Below, piece by piece: positions 18,081-27,110 of a DNA stretch of 64,000 nucleotides. This stretch comes from Cypionkella aquatica (GTDB taxonomy: Bacteria > Pseudomonadota > Alphaproteobacteria > Rhodobacterales > Rhodobacteraceae). Location of the stretch: assembly GCF_030161095.1 (NCBI RefSeq), contig NZ_BSPP01000010.1:310001-374000 (forward strand), read 5' to 3'. Made by a program: the position numbers and the translations under genes. Numbering within the stretch: the stretch's first letter is position 1; the number at the start of each line of letters is the position of its first letter. The notes under the pieces are model-generated. The model saw only the letters and a program-made list of their open reading frames with translations, ran no database searches and was not told the origin of the DNA.

Positions 18081-18896
18081 TCAAACCGCAAGCGCCGCAT
18101 AATCCCGCGCCACCCGCGCCCAAGTTGCCTCGGAATTGGCCACCACCAACACCCCGAACCGCCGCGCCAGATCATAGGCACCGCCATCCAGAAACCGCGC
18201 CACGCCGCCCGCCGCCTGCACCGCAAGCACCCCCGCCGCATGGTCCCACGGATGCGGCTCTGGCCCCGAGATCACAAATTCCACATGCCCCTGCGCCATC
18301 AGCCGATATTCATGGCACGAACAGCGCAAGGATGTGACCCGGCCATACGCCAGCCCCGCCAACACCGCCGCCCGCTTCTGCGTGGCCTCAAACAGCCCCA
18401 CCGGAATAAAGCCACACATCTGCGCCGGGTCCGCAACATCAGACACCCGCAACTGGGCTGCGCGCCCATCCGCCTGCACAAACCGCGCAGGCCCGCCCGC
18501 CACCACCTCGACCCAATCATCGCACAGCGGATCATACAGCAGGCCATAGCGCGCCACACCGTCCTGCACCGCCACCGCGATCATGCCAAAGCTCGCCAGC
18601 CCCTTGGCAAAGTTCCAGGTGCCATCGACGGGGTCCACGATCACCTGCCACCTTGGTCCCGCCATCGCCCCGCGCAGGCCCGGATCCGCCGCGACAGCCT
18701 CTTCGCCCAGCACCCGCGCCTCGGGCCAGCTTTGCGCCAGCAATGCGCCGATCATCGCCTCGGCCTCGGTATCAGCCACCGTCACCAGATCGGCAAAATC
18801 GCGTTTCTGGCTGACCTCGCCCACCTCAAGGGCGCGAAACCGGGGCAACACCACCGCTTTGCCCGCCGCCCGCATCGCCTGCAACACCTGATCCAT
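18081..18896 (-). CDS. Inositol-monophosphatase-family phosphatase
   Basis: Mg-dependent sugar-phosphate phosphatase of the IMPase/FIG superfamily, 271 aa. Metal ligands are in LGEEA, in IVDPVDGTWNF (the DPVDGT motif) and in HPWDHAAG near the C-terminus. Substrates in this family include inositol-1-phosphate, histidinol phosphate and 3'-phosphoadenosine phosphate; the sequence alone does not decide. Histidinol-phosphatase (HisN) is a candidate because alphaproteobacteria use this fold for it, but no his gene is adjacent. It lies downstream of efp, separated by a terminator. Confidence 0.83.
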   Translation of the reverse strand: MDQVLQAMRAAGKAVVLPRFRALEVGEVSQKRDFADLVTVADTEAEAMIGALLAQSWPEARVLGEEAVAADPGLRGAMAGPRWQVIVDPVDGTWNFAKGLASFGMIAVAVQDGVARYGLLYDPLCDDWVEVVAGGPARFVQADGRAAQLRVSDVADPAQMCGFIPVGLFEATQKRAAVLAGLAYGRVTSLRCSCHEYRLMAQGHVEFVISGPEPHPWDHAAGVLAVQAAGGVARFLDGGAYDLARRFGVLVVANSEATWARVARDYAALAV

Positions 18897-18915
18897 CGCA
18901 TCCGCCCCCTGCCAA

Positions 18916-18942
18916 ACAAAAGGCCGCCCAAAAGGACGGCCC
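18916..18942 (-). terminator. Rho-independent terminator after efp
   Basis: On the minus strand GGCCGTCC and GGGCGGCC form a GC-rich stem followed by TTTTGTTT. It lies 28 bp past the efp stop and just before the phosphatase start, separating the two genes. Confidence 0.75.
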
Positions 18943-18969
18943 TGAATTTATCTATACCAAACCCGGCAC

Positions 18970-19533
18970 TTATGCCCGCTCGGAATATTCCATCAGCTCG
19001 GTATGCACGATGATATCTTCATCCGGCCCGATGAACGGCGGGATCATGATGCGCACGCCATTGTCCAAAATCGCCGGCTTAAAGCTGCTGGTGGCCGTCT
19101 GGCCCTTTTGCACAGGCTCGGTTTCAACAACCTTGCATTTTACCTTTTGCGGCAGGCTGACGTTAAGCGGCTCTTCACCGAAATAGTTCACGGTCGCCGT
19201 CATGCCATCTTGCAGGAACGGCCGACGGTCGCCCAGCAGGTCAGCATCAATTTCAACTTGCTCGTAGGTTTCCGCATCCATGAACACCAAGCGCCCGTCG
19301 GTCTCATACAGGAATTGCTGGTCCTTATTCTCCAGCTCGACCTTTTCGACCTTGTCTTCCGACCGGAACCGCTCGTTCAACTTGCGCCCGTCGCGCAGGT
19401 TTTTCAGCTCTACCTGAGCGAAAGCCCCACCCTTGCCCGGTTTGACATGGTTGACCTTGACCGAGGCCCAAAGCCCCCCATCGTGTTCAATGATGGTGCC
19501 CGGCTTGATTTCGTTTCCGTTTATCTTCGGCAT
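18970..19533 (-). CDS. efp: Elongation factor P
   Basis: Translation factor that relieves ribosome stalling at proline stretches. The 187 aa match the family. The N-terminal KOW-like domain carries PGKGGAF with Lys34, the position that EpmA lysylates in many bacteria, and the two OB domains follow; [20 protein letters not shown] is typical of domain II. Several proteins in this window are very Pro-rich (for example the 1,073-aa protein at 39171 and the L,D-transpeptidase), the kind of client that needs EF-P. It has its own terminator and is divergent from the small DUF6280-like gene. No epmA or epmB is in the window. Confidence 0.97.
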   Translation of the reverse strand: MPKINGNEIKPGTIIEHDGGLWASVKVNHVKPGKGGAFAQVELKNLRDGRKLNERFRSEDKVEKVELENKDQQFLYETDGRLVFMDAETYEQVEIDADLLGDRRPFLQDGMTATVNYFGEEPLNVSLPQKVKCKVVETEPVQKGQTATSSFKPAILDNGVRIMIPPFIGPDEDIIVHTELMEYSERA

Positions 19534-19747
19534 TGTGGCAAAACCTTGTCAAAAGGTTGAAATGAGTTAAGCGCCCCCTATATATCGGGTTCGACCGCCA
19601 AGCAAGACGACTAGATACAGTAGGATGTTTTCCAAGCTATGCGCGCACCGCAACTTAGGTATGCAAAACTTAGCCCCCCGAATCGTTATCAAAACGTTAC
19701 AAGCGCGGAAGTTACGGAAAGACAAGAGCAAGAAAAAGGACGATGTG

Positions 19748-20074
19748 ATGTTCGATACGGTTGACAGCACAGCCTTCAACTTTGAGCAAGGCCAGCGGGC
19801 GCGCAAGCTTTTTGCGGCGGTGGTTTTGGCTGCTTTGGATGATGCCATTGCAGACGACAAGAAATACGGCAACGGCCCTGATCAGATTGCGCGTTGGGCG
19901 CGGTCGCGCGATGGGCGTGAAGTTTTGTCCTGTTCGGGCATCGACCCGAACGAGCGTGTGGTCAAGGGCCTGATGGAATTCGTCTCCAAAGGCGTGCGCA
20001 CTTCGGTGGCATTGTCGCGCGAAGAATCCGAGCGCCGTCACGCGCTGGAGTTGGAGCATGCCGAGGCTGCATAA
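19748..20074 (+). CDS. DUF6280-like small protein
   Basis: Protein of 108 aa that I recognise as a Rhodobacterales-conserved small protein, to my memory assigned to DUF6280. The core (RARKLFAAVVLAALDDAIAD, then YGNGPDQIARWARSRDGRE) is alpha-helical and soluble with no membrane segment. The ATG at 19748 is chosen because AAAAAGGA lies just upstream; the frame is open to 19625 but that part resembles a leader. Function is unknown. The strong palindromic terminator that follows and the strong ribosome site suggest an actively expressed monocistronic gene. Confidence 0.75.
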   Translation: MFDTVDSTAFNFEQGQRARKLFAAVVLAALDDAIADDKKYGNGPDQIARWARSRDGREVLSCSGIDPNERVVKGLMEFVSKGVRTSVALSREESERRHALELEHAEAA

Positions 20075-20123
20075 GCCCGCGCTGTGACAGTTTAAGCTGC
20101 GCCAGACCAAGCAGTGAATTGAT

Positions 20124-20152
20124 AAAAAGACGCGCCCTAGGGCGCGTTTTTT
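20124..20152. terminator. Bidirectional Rho-independent terminator
   Basis: Perfect palindrome CGCGCCCTAGGGCGCG flanked by AAAAAGA and TTTTTTA, between convergent genes (DUF6280-like and PopZ-like). Confidence 0.9.
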
Positions 20153-20220
20153 ATGTGGTATCTTGGCTGCGGCGCGTCCGAACTGGCACTGTCAAAGGCA
20201 CATAAGCCGTTCAAAAAGCG

Positions 20221-21153
20221 CTATTCAAACTCTTGCGCCGCCAAGGCCCGCGCGATTTCTGCCCGCACCAGTTTGCGGATGTTGCGGGTGATGCGTTCGC
20301 CCATCTTGCCCGCCAATTCTTCGCGCAGCATGTCACGCACCAATTCGCGCAGCACATCCTCGTCAAACCGCATGCCAAGATTGAACTCATCTTCCTCAGA
20401 CGCCATCGCATCGTCGCTGCGGGGGTCAGGTTCAGCCAATTCGGCGATCACGCTGGCTTCGGCTTCATCTGCCCAGATCGGATCAGGTTCGACCGTGCCA
20501 TGCAGCGCCACAGCGGGTGCGTCACTCTCATCCGAGCCATCCTGCTGCGCCCAACCCGGCATATCCAAAGCGGCAGTCTCGGCCTCATATTCAAAATGGT
20601 CATGGCGCTGTGCTGCGTCTTCGGCCAAAGCCTCGCCAAAATCGCCTGCATCCTCTTGTGGCATCGACCACGGATTGCCGAGCACATCTTGCGTCTGCGG
20701 CGCGGTGTCGCCGATCTCGGCCTCCCAATCATCGGGGGCGGCATCGACCGCCGCACCGACGCTGGCCACCACACCGCCCAGATCACGACCACCGCCATGC
20801 TGCGCGCCACCCACAGCCAACGGCTCTTCTTCGCCCAAATGCACGCGCGGCACGGCCACGAACATCGGCATCGCATCCGGCGCGGGCATCAGCACCGTCG
20901 TCTGTGCCAACGGCGGCACCATTTCAGCCATCGGCGCTTCCGCGACTGGGGTCTGCGCAACGGCCGCTTCCGCTGGCCGCGTCACCGCACCTTCTGCCCC
21001 AACCTCAGCCTGCACCACGCGCAGCGCGGGCGTCAGGATCAGCTTGTCACCCACCGCCACCGCACGCGGGCTTGGCCGCATGTCATCGGACACCAGCCTG
21101 CGAATAGACGACAACACATCCTCAATCTCGGTCGAACTCAACGGCTCTGACAT
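20221..21153 (-). CDS. PopZ-like polar organising protein candidate
   Basis: Protein of 310 aa with three parts. Residues 1-30 hold a helix, EIEDVLSSIRRLVSDDM, that closely resembles the N-terminal MEEILASIRRII(S/A)-type helix of PopZ, which binds client proteins. The middle (about 40-255) is acidic, Ala/Pro-rich and probably disordered. The end (about 255-310, FDEDVLRELVRDMLREELAG then RNIRKLVRAEIARAL) is helical, like the PopZ oligomerisation region. PopZ forms condensates at cell poles and anchors the chromosome origin in Caulobacter. The similarity is one of architecture and short motif, so assignment is tentative. The start at 21153 precedes the conserved helix. Confidence 0.55.
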   Translation of the reverse strand: MSEPLSSTEIEDVLSSIRRLVSDDMRPSPRAVAVGDKLILTPALRVVQAEVGAEGAVTRPAEAAVAQTPVAEAPMAEMVPPLAQTTVLMPAPDAMPMFVAVPRVHLGEEEPLAVGGAQHGGGRDLGGVVASVGAAVDAAPDDWEAEIGDTAPQTQDVLGNPWSMPQEDAGDFGEALAEDAAQRHDHFEYEAETAALDMPGWAQQDGSDESDAPAVALHGTVEPDPIWADEAEASVIAELAEPDPRSDDAMASEEDEFNLGMRFDEDVLRELVRDMLREELAGKMGERITRNIRKLVRAEIARALAAQEFE

Positions 21154-21279
21154 CAAACGCTGCCCTACGCATTTCAAACTTTGTTATTCGTCTCCAGTGT
21201 AGCGACAGAACCCGGCCATGACAAGGAATTGGCGCAATACCCAGAACGATCAAGCGGATAGAGTGCCAAGCAGTTTAAC

Positions 21280-21316
21280 GAAAACGGCCCCCGCACCGCA
21301 TCCGGGCAGGGGCCGC
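21280..21316 (-). terminator. Rho-independent terminator after the tolC-like gene
   Basis: On the minus strand CGGCCCCTGC pairs with GCGGGGGCCG, followed by TTTTCG. It lies 28 bp beyond the TolC-like stop at 21344. Confidence 0.7.
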
Positions 21317-21343
21317 TTGAAAATCAGACCGATCAGAACCGAC

Positions 21344-22738
21344 TTAATTGCCGATCTTCTTCAAAATCTTGTCCAGCTTCTTGCCGCGGGTCGAGGTCAG
21401 CGGCGCCGATTTGACCGCGTTGTAATAGGCAGTCGGATCGAAGGTCGGGATGCCAAGGTTCAGCTGTTCAGCGGTCAACTGGCCCATGCTGGACAGCAAT
21501 TGATAGACACCAACATAGCGGCTGGCCTCGGATTGCAGCTTGTCGGCGCGGGCCGACAGCAACTCCTGCTCGGCGTTCAGCACATCAAGCGTGGTGCGCG
21601 CGCCCAAGGTGGCCTCTTCGCGCACGCCGTCAAACGCCTTTTGCGCCGCCGTCACCTGCAAACCGCCAGCCTGGATCGAGGCTTGCTGCACCATCAGGTT
21701 GGACCAAGCCTGCCCCACCGCTTCGGACACATTCACCACCGATTGCAACTGCGCGGCCGCCGTGGCCTCTTTGCCCGCCAAGGCTTGCCGATACAAAGCC
21801 GAGCGTTCGCCACCCTGATAGATCGTGTCGCTGAACGTCACCGATCCCACCGTGTTGCCCGAGCCGCTCAGCCAGTCTTCCGTCACCGACAACTGGCTGC
21901 TGACCGTTGGCAAAAACGCCGCTTCCGCGATCTTGACGCGGATATCCGAGATTTTCACCTCGTGCCCCGCCTGAATGATCACGGGATGGTTGCGCACAGC
22001 AATCGCCCGCGCGGCTTCTTCCGATTTCGCCGCGAAAGGCAGCTTTGGCAGACCGGAAAGGTTGCTTGGGTAATGGCCGATTGCCGCCTTATACCGCTCG
22101 CGCGCCACTTCCAACGCGCCTTGCGCCGCAGCCAGACCCGATTGCGCCGCCGCACGGCGGGCTTCGGCCAAAGACACATCGGTCAGCGTCACTTCGCCGA
22201 CATCAAAGCGGTCGCGCGCCGCCTGCAATTCCTGACTGATCAGCCGCACGTTGGATTCGCGCAACGACACGATCTCGGCCTGCAAACGCACATTGACATA
22301 AGCCGACACAGCATCCAGCAACACCTGTTGCTCGATATTGACCAGCGACGCCCGCGTGGCCAGCACGCTTTCTTTTGCCGCCTCAACCGCCAACTTGCCG
22401 CGCCCGCCCGCATAGATCACAAATTGAGCGGTCACGCCGACGGTGGCATCCTTGGTTTCCGTGTAAAACGGCCCGCTCACACCGCCAAAAGCGCTGGTTC
22501 TGAATGCGTTATCCAGCTTGGTCCAGCTGGCCTGCGTCACAAAGCTGACCACCGGCCGCAACTGCGCCAAGGCAATCGCCGCATCTTCATCCGATGCCCG
22601 CAGCACCGCCTGATTTTGATCCAGCAAATGCGAGGTTTTGTAAGCCGAGATCAGCGCATCCGCCAAAGTCTCTGACCGCGCGGCGGGGGCCGCCACCATT
22701 GCTGCCGTCACCGCCACTGCTGCCCAGAACTTCTGCAT
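21344..22738 (-). CDS. TolC-family outer membrane efflux protein
   Basis: Outer-membrane channel-tunnel protein for type I secretion or multidrug efflux, 464 aa. Residues 1-22 are a signal peptide ending AARSETLADAL. The two OEP repeats are visible, for example VSLAEARRAAAQSGLAAAQG in the first half and TLDVLNAEQELLSARADKLQ in the second, both typical coiled-coil entrance segments. The ATG at 22738 is preferred over one 25 codons upstream because it starts the signal peptide and has GAGG before it. A PCMT-like gene lies immediately upstream in the same operon, an arrangement I recall in related genomes. No inner-membrane pump is adjacent. Confidence 0.92.
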   Translation of the reverse strand: MQKFWAAVAVTAAMVAAPAARSETLADALISAYKTSHLLDQNQAVLRASDEDAAIALAQLRPVVSFVTQASWTKLDNAFRTSAFGGVSGPFYTETKDATVGVTAQFVIYAGGRGKLAVEAAKESVLATRASLVNIEQQVLLDAVSAYVNVRLQAEIVSLRESNVRLISQELQAARDRFDVGEVTLTDVSLAEARRAAAQSGLAAAQGALEVARERYKAAIGHYPSNLSGLPKLPFAAKSEEAARAIAVRNHPVIIQAGHEVKISDIRVKIAEAAFLPTVSSQLSVTEDWLSGSGNTVGSVTFSDTIYQGGERSALYRQALAGKEATAAAQLQSVVNVSEAVGQAWSNLMVQQASIQAGGLQVTAAQKAFDGVREEATLGARTTLDVLNAEQELLSARADKLQSEASRYVGVYQLLSSMGQLTAEQLNLGIPTFDPTAYYNAVKSAPLTSTRGKKLDKILKKIGN

Positions 22739-22816
22739 CACGACCTCATATATCTGCTCGCGCATTTTGCGCTTGTTGTCAGTGGCCAGATCACGCCCGG
22801 CCACCCCGTCCATCTT

Positions 22817-23464
22817 TTACAGCGCGAAAGCCGGCGCCTTGGCAAAGCCCGCCAACACCGGTGCCGTCGCATTGAACGCAAAGCGCCAGCTGACCCGACC
22901 ATCGGCCTTATGCCCGATCTTGACCGAGCCCAGCGGCCCCTGCATGTAAATCGCCGCGATCCGGCCACCTTCGGCCAGTTGCGACAGCAAAGCTTCGGGC
23001 ACGTCATGCACGCCGCCTTCGATCAGGATGATGTCATAGCTGCCAGCCGACCCGGCCTCCAGCGCGCCCGTCACCACCGACACATTGCCCACGCCCTGCC
23101 CGCCCAAAGAGCCTTGCGCAGCCCCCGCCAGCCCGGCATCAGCCTCAACCATCACGACCGAGGCCACCATGCGCGCCAAGACAGCCGCGCCATAGCCCAA
23201 ACCGCCCGCAATATACAAAGCCCGATCCGTGGGCTGCACATCCAGCGCATCCAGCATCTTCGCCAAAGTGCGGGCCTCGACCATCACACGGCCAGCGCCG
23301 ATCTCAATGTTCTCACCAACATAGGCGGCTTCGATTTTGGAATGGGGCACATAGGCCTCACGCTGCACCGACAGCATCGCCGCGATAATCGGAAATTTTG
23401 TGACATCCGAAGGCCGAACCTGAGTATCGACCATTGTCACGCGGCGGGCAGAAAAATCGCTCAT
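22817..23464 (-). CDS. PCMT-like (protein-L-isoaspartate O-methyltransferase family) protein
   Basis: SAM-dependent methyltransferase fold of 215 aa. The N-terminal ARRVTMVDTQVRPSDVTKFP and VGENIEIGAGRVM match the PCMT family subset found beside tolC in alphaproteobacteria. The SAM-binding glycine loop is weakened (YIAGGLGYGAAVLARMV instead of a GTGSGY-type loop), so true isoaspartyl repair activity is doubtful; a methyltransferase with another substrate or an inactive relative is possible. Stop and the tolC-like start are about 78 bp apart on the same strand, so cotranscription is likely. Confidence 0.8.
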   Translation of the reverse strand: MSDFSARRVTMVDTQVRPSDVTKFPIIAAMLSVQREAYVPHSKIEAAYVGENIEIGAGRVMVEARTLAKMLDALDVQPTDRALYIAGGLGYGAAVLARMVASVVMVEADAGLAGAAQGSLGGQGVGNVSVVTGALEAGSAGSYDIILIEGGVHDVPEALLSQLAEGGRIAAIYMQGPLGSVKIGHKADGRVSWRFAFNATAPVLAGFAKAPAFAL

Positions 23465-23576
23465 CGTCTAAACTCACCAGTCTAGTTTGCGTCTCTTTCC
23501 TCTTGCCACATCTGATCGGACAGAGCAACGCCCCATCGCAACCGCGCGGCGATTGTGATGCGGCATTGGCCGCCAG

Positions 23577-24548
23577 TCAGCTTGCGCTGCCGCTAAATCT
23601 GGCACCAACCCAGCCCGAAGCCCGCCTGCCCAACTCTTTGAACTTGTCAGTGGCTCCGTCCAGTTTCGCGCGCCACACCGGATCGGGCTGCTGGCCTTCG
23701 GTGACTTTGAAAAACACCTGCAACAGACAGGCAATCGCAAACGGCTCGATCAGCGCGGCCTTCACCGCCCAAGCGAACAGAATGGCGAACACAAAGCCCC
23801 CCGCCGACCACGATCCCGGCAAAAGGTAAACCACCAATGCCGCCGGGGCCAACATCACCAGAAACACCACGAACGACAGCGCATAGCTGAACAAGGTCAA
23901 CCAAGCCGCGTTGATCATCAAAGGCCTGGCATTTTGCGCATAAAGCACCAGCCCATCCTGCGCCGAGGCCCAAGGATTTTCCGCCTTTGTCTTGATGCCA
24001 TGCGCCAAAATCACCTCATCGACCAACCCGACCGAGACTTTCAGATACGCCCGCACCACCCCCATCAACTGATCCACGCCCGGAATCGGCAGAAAATTCA
24101 GGATGCCTTGGATCAATCCCGTGACCACGCCCACCACCCCCTTGATCAACCGATCCAGCGCAAACAGGGCCGAGGCTTCGCCAAACCGCGCCTTCACCAC
24201 CGCCGTCGCATGTTCAATCTGCCCACGCCCGCCCGGCACCGCGCCGCCCTGCATGATCTCGACCATCACCGCGATATGGCCGGCCTTCACGATATACAGG
24301 ATATAATCACGCACGAAAAACAGCACACCCGCCGTCGCCGCAAAGCCAAACAGCCCACCGTAAAAGGTCGAGCTGACCTGAAAATCACCATCGCCAAACG
24401 CGCCGACACCCCAGCCAATCCCCGCCCCGGTGCCCGTCGCCAGAATAAACGCCGCCGAGATGCCAAAATAGACGATCACCCGAAACAGCACAAAAGGCGC
24501 TGTGCGCCGCATCAGGCCAAGAGCCTGCGACATCGAAAAGTCCCACAT
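23577..24548 (-). CDS. Integral membrane protein, function unknown
   Basis: Protein of 323 aa with about five or six hydrophobic segments: near residues 20-45 (LFRVIVYFGISAAFILATG), 60-85 (GGLFGFAATAGVLFFVRDYI), 140-160, and a C-terminal group (LTLFSYALSFVVFLVMLAP, GGFVFAILFAWAVKAALIEP). I do not recognise a catalytic motif. The ATG at 24548 is chosen over 24560 because GGAG lies eight bases upstream. It is followed by the convergent-free gap to the methyltransferase gene and appears monocistronic. Confidence 0.7.
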   Translation of the reverse strand: MWDFSMSQALGLMRRTAPFVLFRVIVYFGISAAFILATGTGAGIGWGVGAFGDGDFQVSSTFYGGLFGFAATAGVLFFVRDYILYIVKAGHIAVMVEIMQGGAVPGGRGQIEHATAVVKARFGEASALFALDRLIKGVVGVVTGLIQGILNFLPIPGVDQLMGVVRAYLKVSVGLVDEVILAHGIKTKAENPWASAQDGLVLYAQNARPLMINAAWLTLFSYALSFVVFLVMLAPAALVVYLLPGSWSAGGFVFAILFAWAVKAALIEPFAIACLLQVFFKVTEGQQPDPVWRAKLDGATDKFKELGRRASGWVGARFSGSAS

Positions 24549-24725
24549 GAAAATCTCCAAATAAATTGCCGCTCAACAGGCTCAGAATTCGCCCGCACCG
24601 CGCGCAAAGCAAGAAGATTTATCAACGGCAGTTCGAGATAAATTTTCAGCAGGCGTTGGATGGAAACCCAAGATTAACCCAAACAGCCGCAAACTCAGGC
24701 AGCAGATCCCCTACAGGAGCCTTCA

Positions 24726-24899
24726 ATGCCAAGCCTTAGCCCGACCGACGAGCTGTCAGAAATCCGCGCCACTCTGGCCCGCTTGAAAACCCGCGAGGCC
24801 AGTCTGTGCGCTGCATTGCACCTGGCGGCACAACATCCCACAGCCCCCGCGCCGCGTCCGGGCTGGCCGATCCAACGCGCAGGCACAGAGTTGCACTGA
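24726..24899 (+). CDS. Small 57-aa protein, function unknown
   Basis: Short reading frame beginning MPSLSPTDELSEIRATLARL with an excellent ribosome site (AGGAG seven bases before the ATG). The N-terminal half is an amphipathic helix (ELSEIRATLARLKTREASL), the rest is Ala/Pro-rich. I recall small Rhodobacterales proteins that begin in the same way. Function is unknown. Without a comparison the evidence is only start signal, composition and the lack of a competing gene. Confidence 0.5.
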   Translation: MPSLSPTDELSEIRATLARLKTREASLCAALHLAAQHPTAPAPRPGWPIQRAGTELH

Positions 24900-25086
24900 A
24901 ACCCTTGCGAAAATCGCGGTGCCAAATCCAAATCGCAAAACAGCCATTGGGCGCAAAAACCACAACATGTTGTGGAAAATGCCCCAATAATCCGCCCAAA
25001 TACACAAGTCTGTCCCCGCTGGGACAGAATCCGTCGCAAGATACCGCCGCAAAGCCACCCATGACACCGTCACGCGACGCGAAACC

Positions 25087-26706
25087 CTAGGCCCCGTCGC
25101 GCAGCCGGAATCGCTGGATTTTCCCGGTCTGGGTTTTCGGCAAAGCCTGCACAAACAGCACGCTGCGCGGATACTTATAAGGCGCGATCACCCGCTTTAC
25201 ATGATCTTGCAGCGCCTTGATCATCACCGCATCGCCCTCCCGCCCCGGCGCCAGCACCACATGCGCCTCGACAATCTGGCCGCGCTCTTCATCCGCCCGC
25301 CCAATCACCGCACATTCCAGCACATCCGCATGGCCAAGCAGCGCCGCCTCGACCTCTGGCCCCGCAATGTTATAGCCCGCCGAGATGATCATATCGTCCG
25401 AGCGCGCGGCAAAATGGAACCGCCCCTCGTCATCCTGCCAGAAACTGTCCCCGGTCAGGTTCCAGCCATCTTTGACATATTTATCCTGCCGCACATCTGC
25501 CAGATACCGACACCCGGTCGGCCCCCGCACCGCCAAACGCCCCACCTCGCCGCGCGGCAATTCCGCCATATCCGCACCTACAATCCGCGCCTGATACCCG
25601 GTCACTGGCCGCCCCGTGCAGCCGGGGCGATGATCCTCAAACCGGTTGGTCAGAAAGATATGCAGCATCTCGGTCGCGCCAATGCCATCCAGCATCGGCT
25701 TGCCGGTTTTCGCCATCCACTCCTCATAAACCGGGGCAGGCAAAGTTTCCCCCGCCGAAACCGCAGCCCGCAAGCTGGACAAATCCGCCCCCTCAGCCAT
25801 CGCCTTCAGCATCACCCGATAGGCCGTGGGCGCGGTGAAACACACCGTCGCCTTATGGGTCTGGATCAGCTCGATCATATTGCCCGGCGTCGCCTGCTCC
25901 AACAACGCCGCCGCCGCGCCAAAGCGCAACGGAAACACCGCCAAACCGCCCAATCCAAAGGTAAACGCCAAAGGCGGCGAGCCTACGAACACATCCTCTG
26001 GCACAACATTCAGCACTTCTTTCGCATAGCCATCCGCGATGATCAGAATATCGCGGTGAAACGCCATGGCCCCCTTCGGCTCTCCGGTGGTGCCGCTGGT
26101 GAACCCGATCAGCGCCACATCATCGCGCCCGACTTTCGGCGCCACAAACCGCACCGGCTTCGACAAAGCCGCCCGATCCAGTTCCGCATCGTGGTTCGCG
26201 GTGCCGTCAAACCCGACCACCGTTTTCAAAAACCCCGAGGTTTTGGCGCAAGCTACCAATTCCTCCATCAGCCGCGTATCGCACAAAGCCAAAGCGATCT
26301 CGGCCTTATCGACAATCTGGCCCAATTCGCCCGCCCGCAGCATCGGCATGGTGTTGACCACCACCGCCCCCGCCTTGGTCGCACCCAACCAACAGGCCAC
26401 CATCGCCGGATTGTTGGCCGACCGAATAAGCACACGATTGCCGGGCTTTATGCCGTAATCTTCAACCAACACATGCGCGATGCGGTTCGACCAATCGGTG
26501 AGTTCTTTATACGTCCGCTGCCGACCGTTGCCGATCAGCGCCGTATGGTCGCCAAAGCCCTTTTCCACCATGCGATCCGTCAATTCGACCGCAGCATTGA
26601 TGTAATCGGGGTAGTCAAACCCATCCAGCAAATATTCAGGCTGCTGATCCGCAGGCGGCAAACGGTCACGGGTGAAGGTGTCGCTATGTCCAGTTGGTCC
26701 CAACAT
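25087..26706 (-). CDS. Aryl-CoA ligase, probably 2-aminobenzoate-CoA ligase
   Basis: AMP-forming acyl/aryl-CoA synthetase of 539 aa. The phosphate loop is GFTSGTTGEPKGAM, the adenylate motif DGIGATEMLHIF, the hinge region GWNLTGDSFWQD and the C-terminal catalytic lysine in LPKTQTGKIQRF. Length and the sequence around YRVMLKAM resemble benzoate/2-aminobenzoate-CoA ligases. With the monooxygenase/reductase fusion in the same operon, anthranilate (2-aminobenzoate) is the most likely acid; benzoate or salicylate are alternatives. Its ATG at 26706 overlaps the ridA stop by one base (a GTG at 26709 would overlap by four). It is the last gene of the minus-strand operon. Confidence 0.82.
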   Translation of the reverse strand: MLGPTGHSDTFTRDRLPPADQQPEYLLDGFDYPDYINAAVELTDRMVEKGFGDHTALIGNGRQRTYKELTDWSNRIAHVLVEDYGIKPGNRVLIRSANNPAMVACWLGATKAGAVVVNTMPMLRAGELGQIVDKAEIALALCDTRLMEELVACAKTSGFLKTVVGFDGTANHDAELDRAALSKPVRFVAPKVGRDDVALIGFTSGTTGEPKGAMAFHRDILIIADGYAKEVLNVVPEDVFVGSPPLAFTFGLGGLAVFPLRFGAAAALLEQATPGNMIELIQTHKATVCFTAPTAYRVMLKAMAEGADLSSLRAAVSAGETLPAPVYEEWMAKTGKPMLDGIGATEMLHIFLTNRFEDHRPGCTGRPVTGYQARIVGADMAELPRGEVGRLAVRGPTGCRYLADVRQDKYVKDGWNLTGDSFWQDDEGRFHFAARSDDMIISAGYNIAGPEVEAALLGHADVLECAVIGRADEERGQIVEAHVVLAPGREGDAVMIKALQDHVKRVIAPYKYPRSVLFVQALPKTQTGKIQRFRLRDGA

Positions 26707-27110
26707 CACATCGCCTCCGGTATAACGGCCGTCGCCTCAATCTCGACCTTGGCGCGGTCCTCGACCAAAGCCACCACTTGCACCAGCGCCATCGCTGGAT
26801 AATGCCGCCCGATCACCGCTTTATAGACAGCGCCCAAGCCCTTCAGGTTGCTCAGGTATTCCTGCTTGTCGGTCACATACCAAGTAAGCCGCACAAGATG
26901 CTCTGGCCCCGCCCCGGCACAGGCCAACACTTCGACAATACCGCGCAAAGCGGCCTCGACCTGGCCCACGAAATCATCAGTTTCAAACTCCTGATCCGCG
27001 TTCCAGCCGATCAATCCGCCCGTAAACACCATCCGCCCCGAGGCCGCGACGCCATTGGCATAGCCGCGCGCGGCTTTCCAGTTTTTCGGGTGCAAAATCT
27101 CATGGCTCAT
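26706..27110 (-). CDS. RidA/YjgF-family enamine/imine deaminase
   Basis: Small trimeric protein of 134 aa of the RidA family, which speeds hydrolysis of reactive enamines and imines to ketones and ammonia. The conserved region FTGGLIGWNADQEF, the LVRLTWYVTDKQEY segment and the C-terminal VEIEATAVIPEA fit. RidA normally uses an Arg near residue 105; in this copy the corresponding segment is DRAKVEIEA, so the Arg appears present. Its placement in this operon suggests it removes the amino group from the cyclic enamine made from 2-aminobenzoyl-CoA. Start and upstream stop overlap (ATGA), showing tight translational coupling. Confidence 0.85.
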   Translation of the reverse strand: MSHEILHPKNWKAARGYANGVAASGRMVFTGGLIGWNADQEFETDDFVGQVEAALRGIVEVLACAGAGPEHLVRLTWYVTDKQEYLSNLKGLGAVYKAVIGRHYPAMALVQVVALVEDRAKVEIEATAVIPEAM

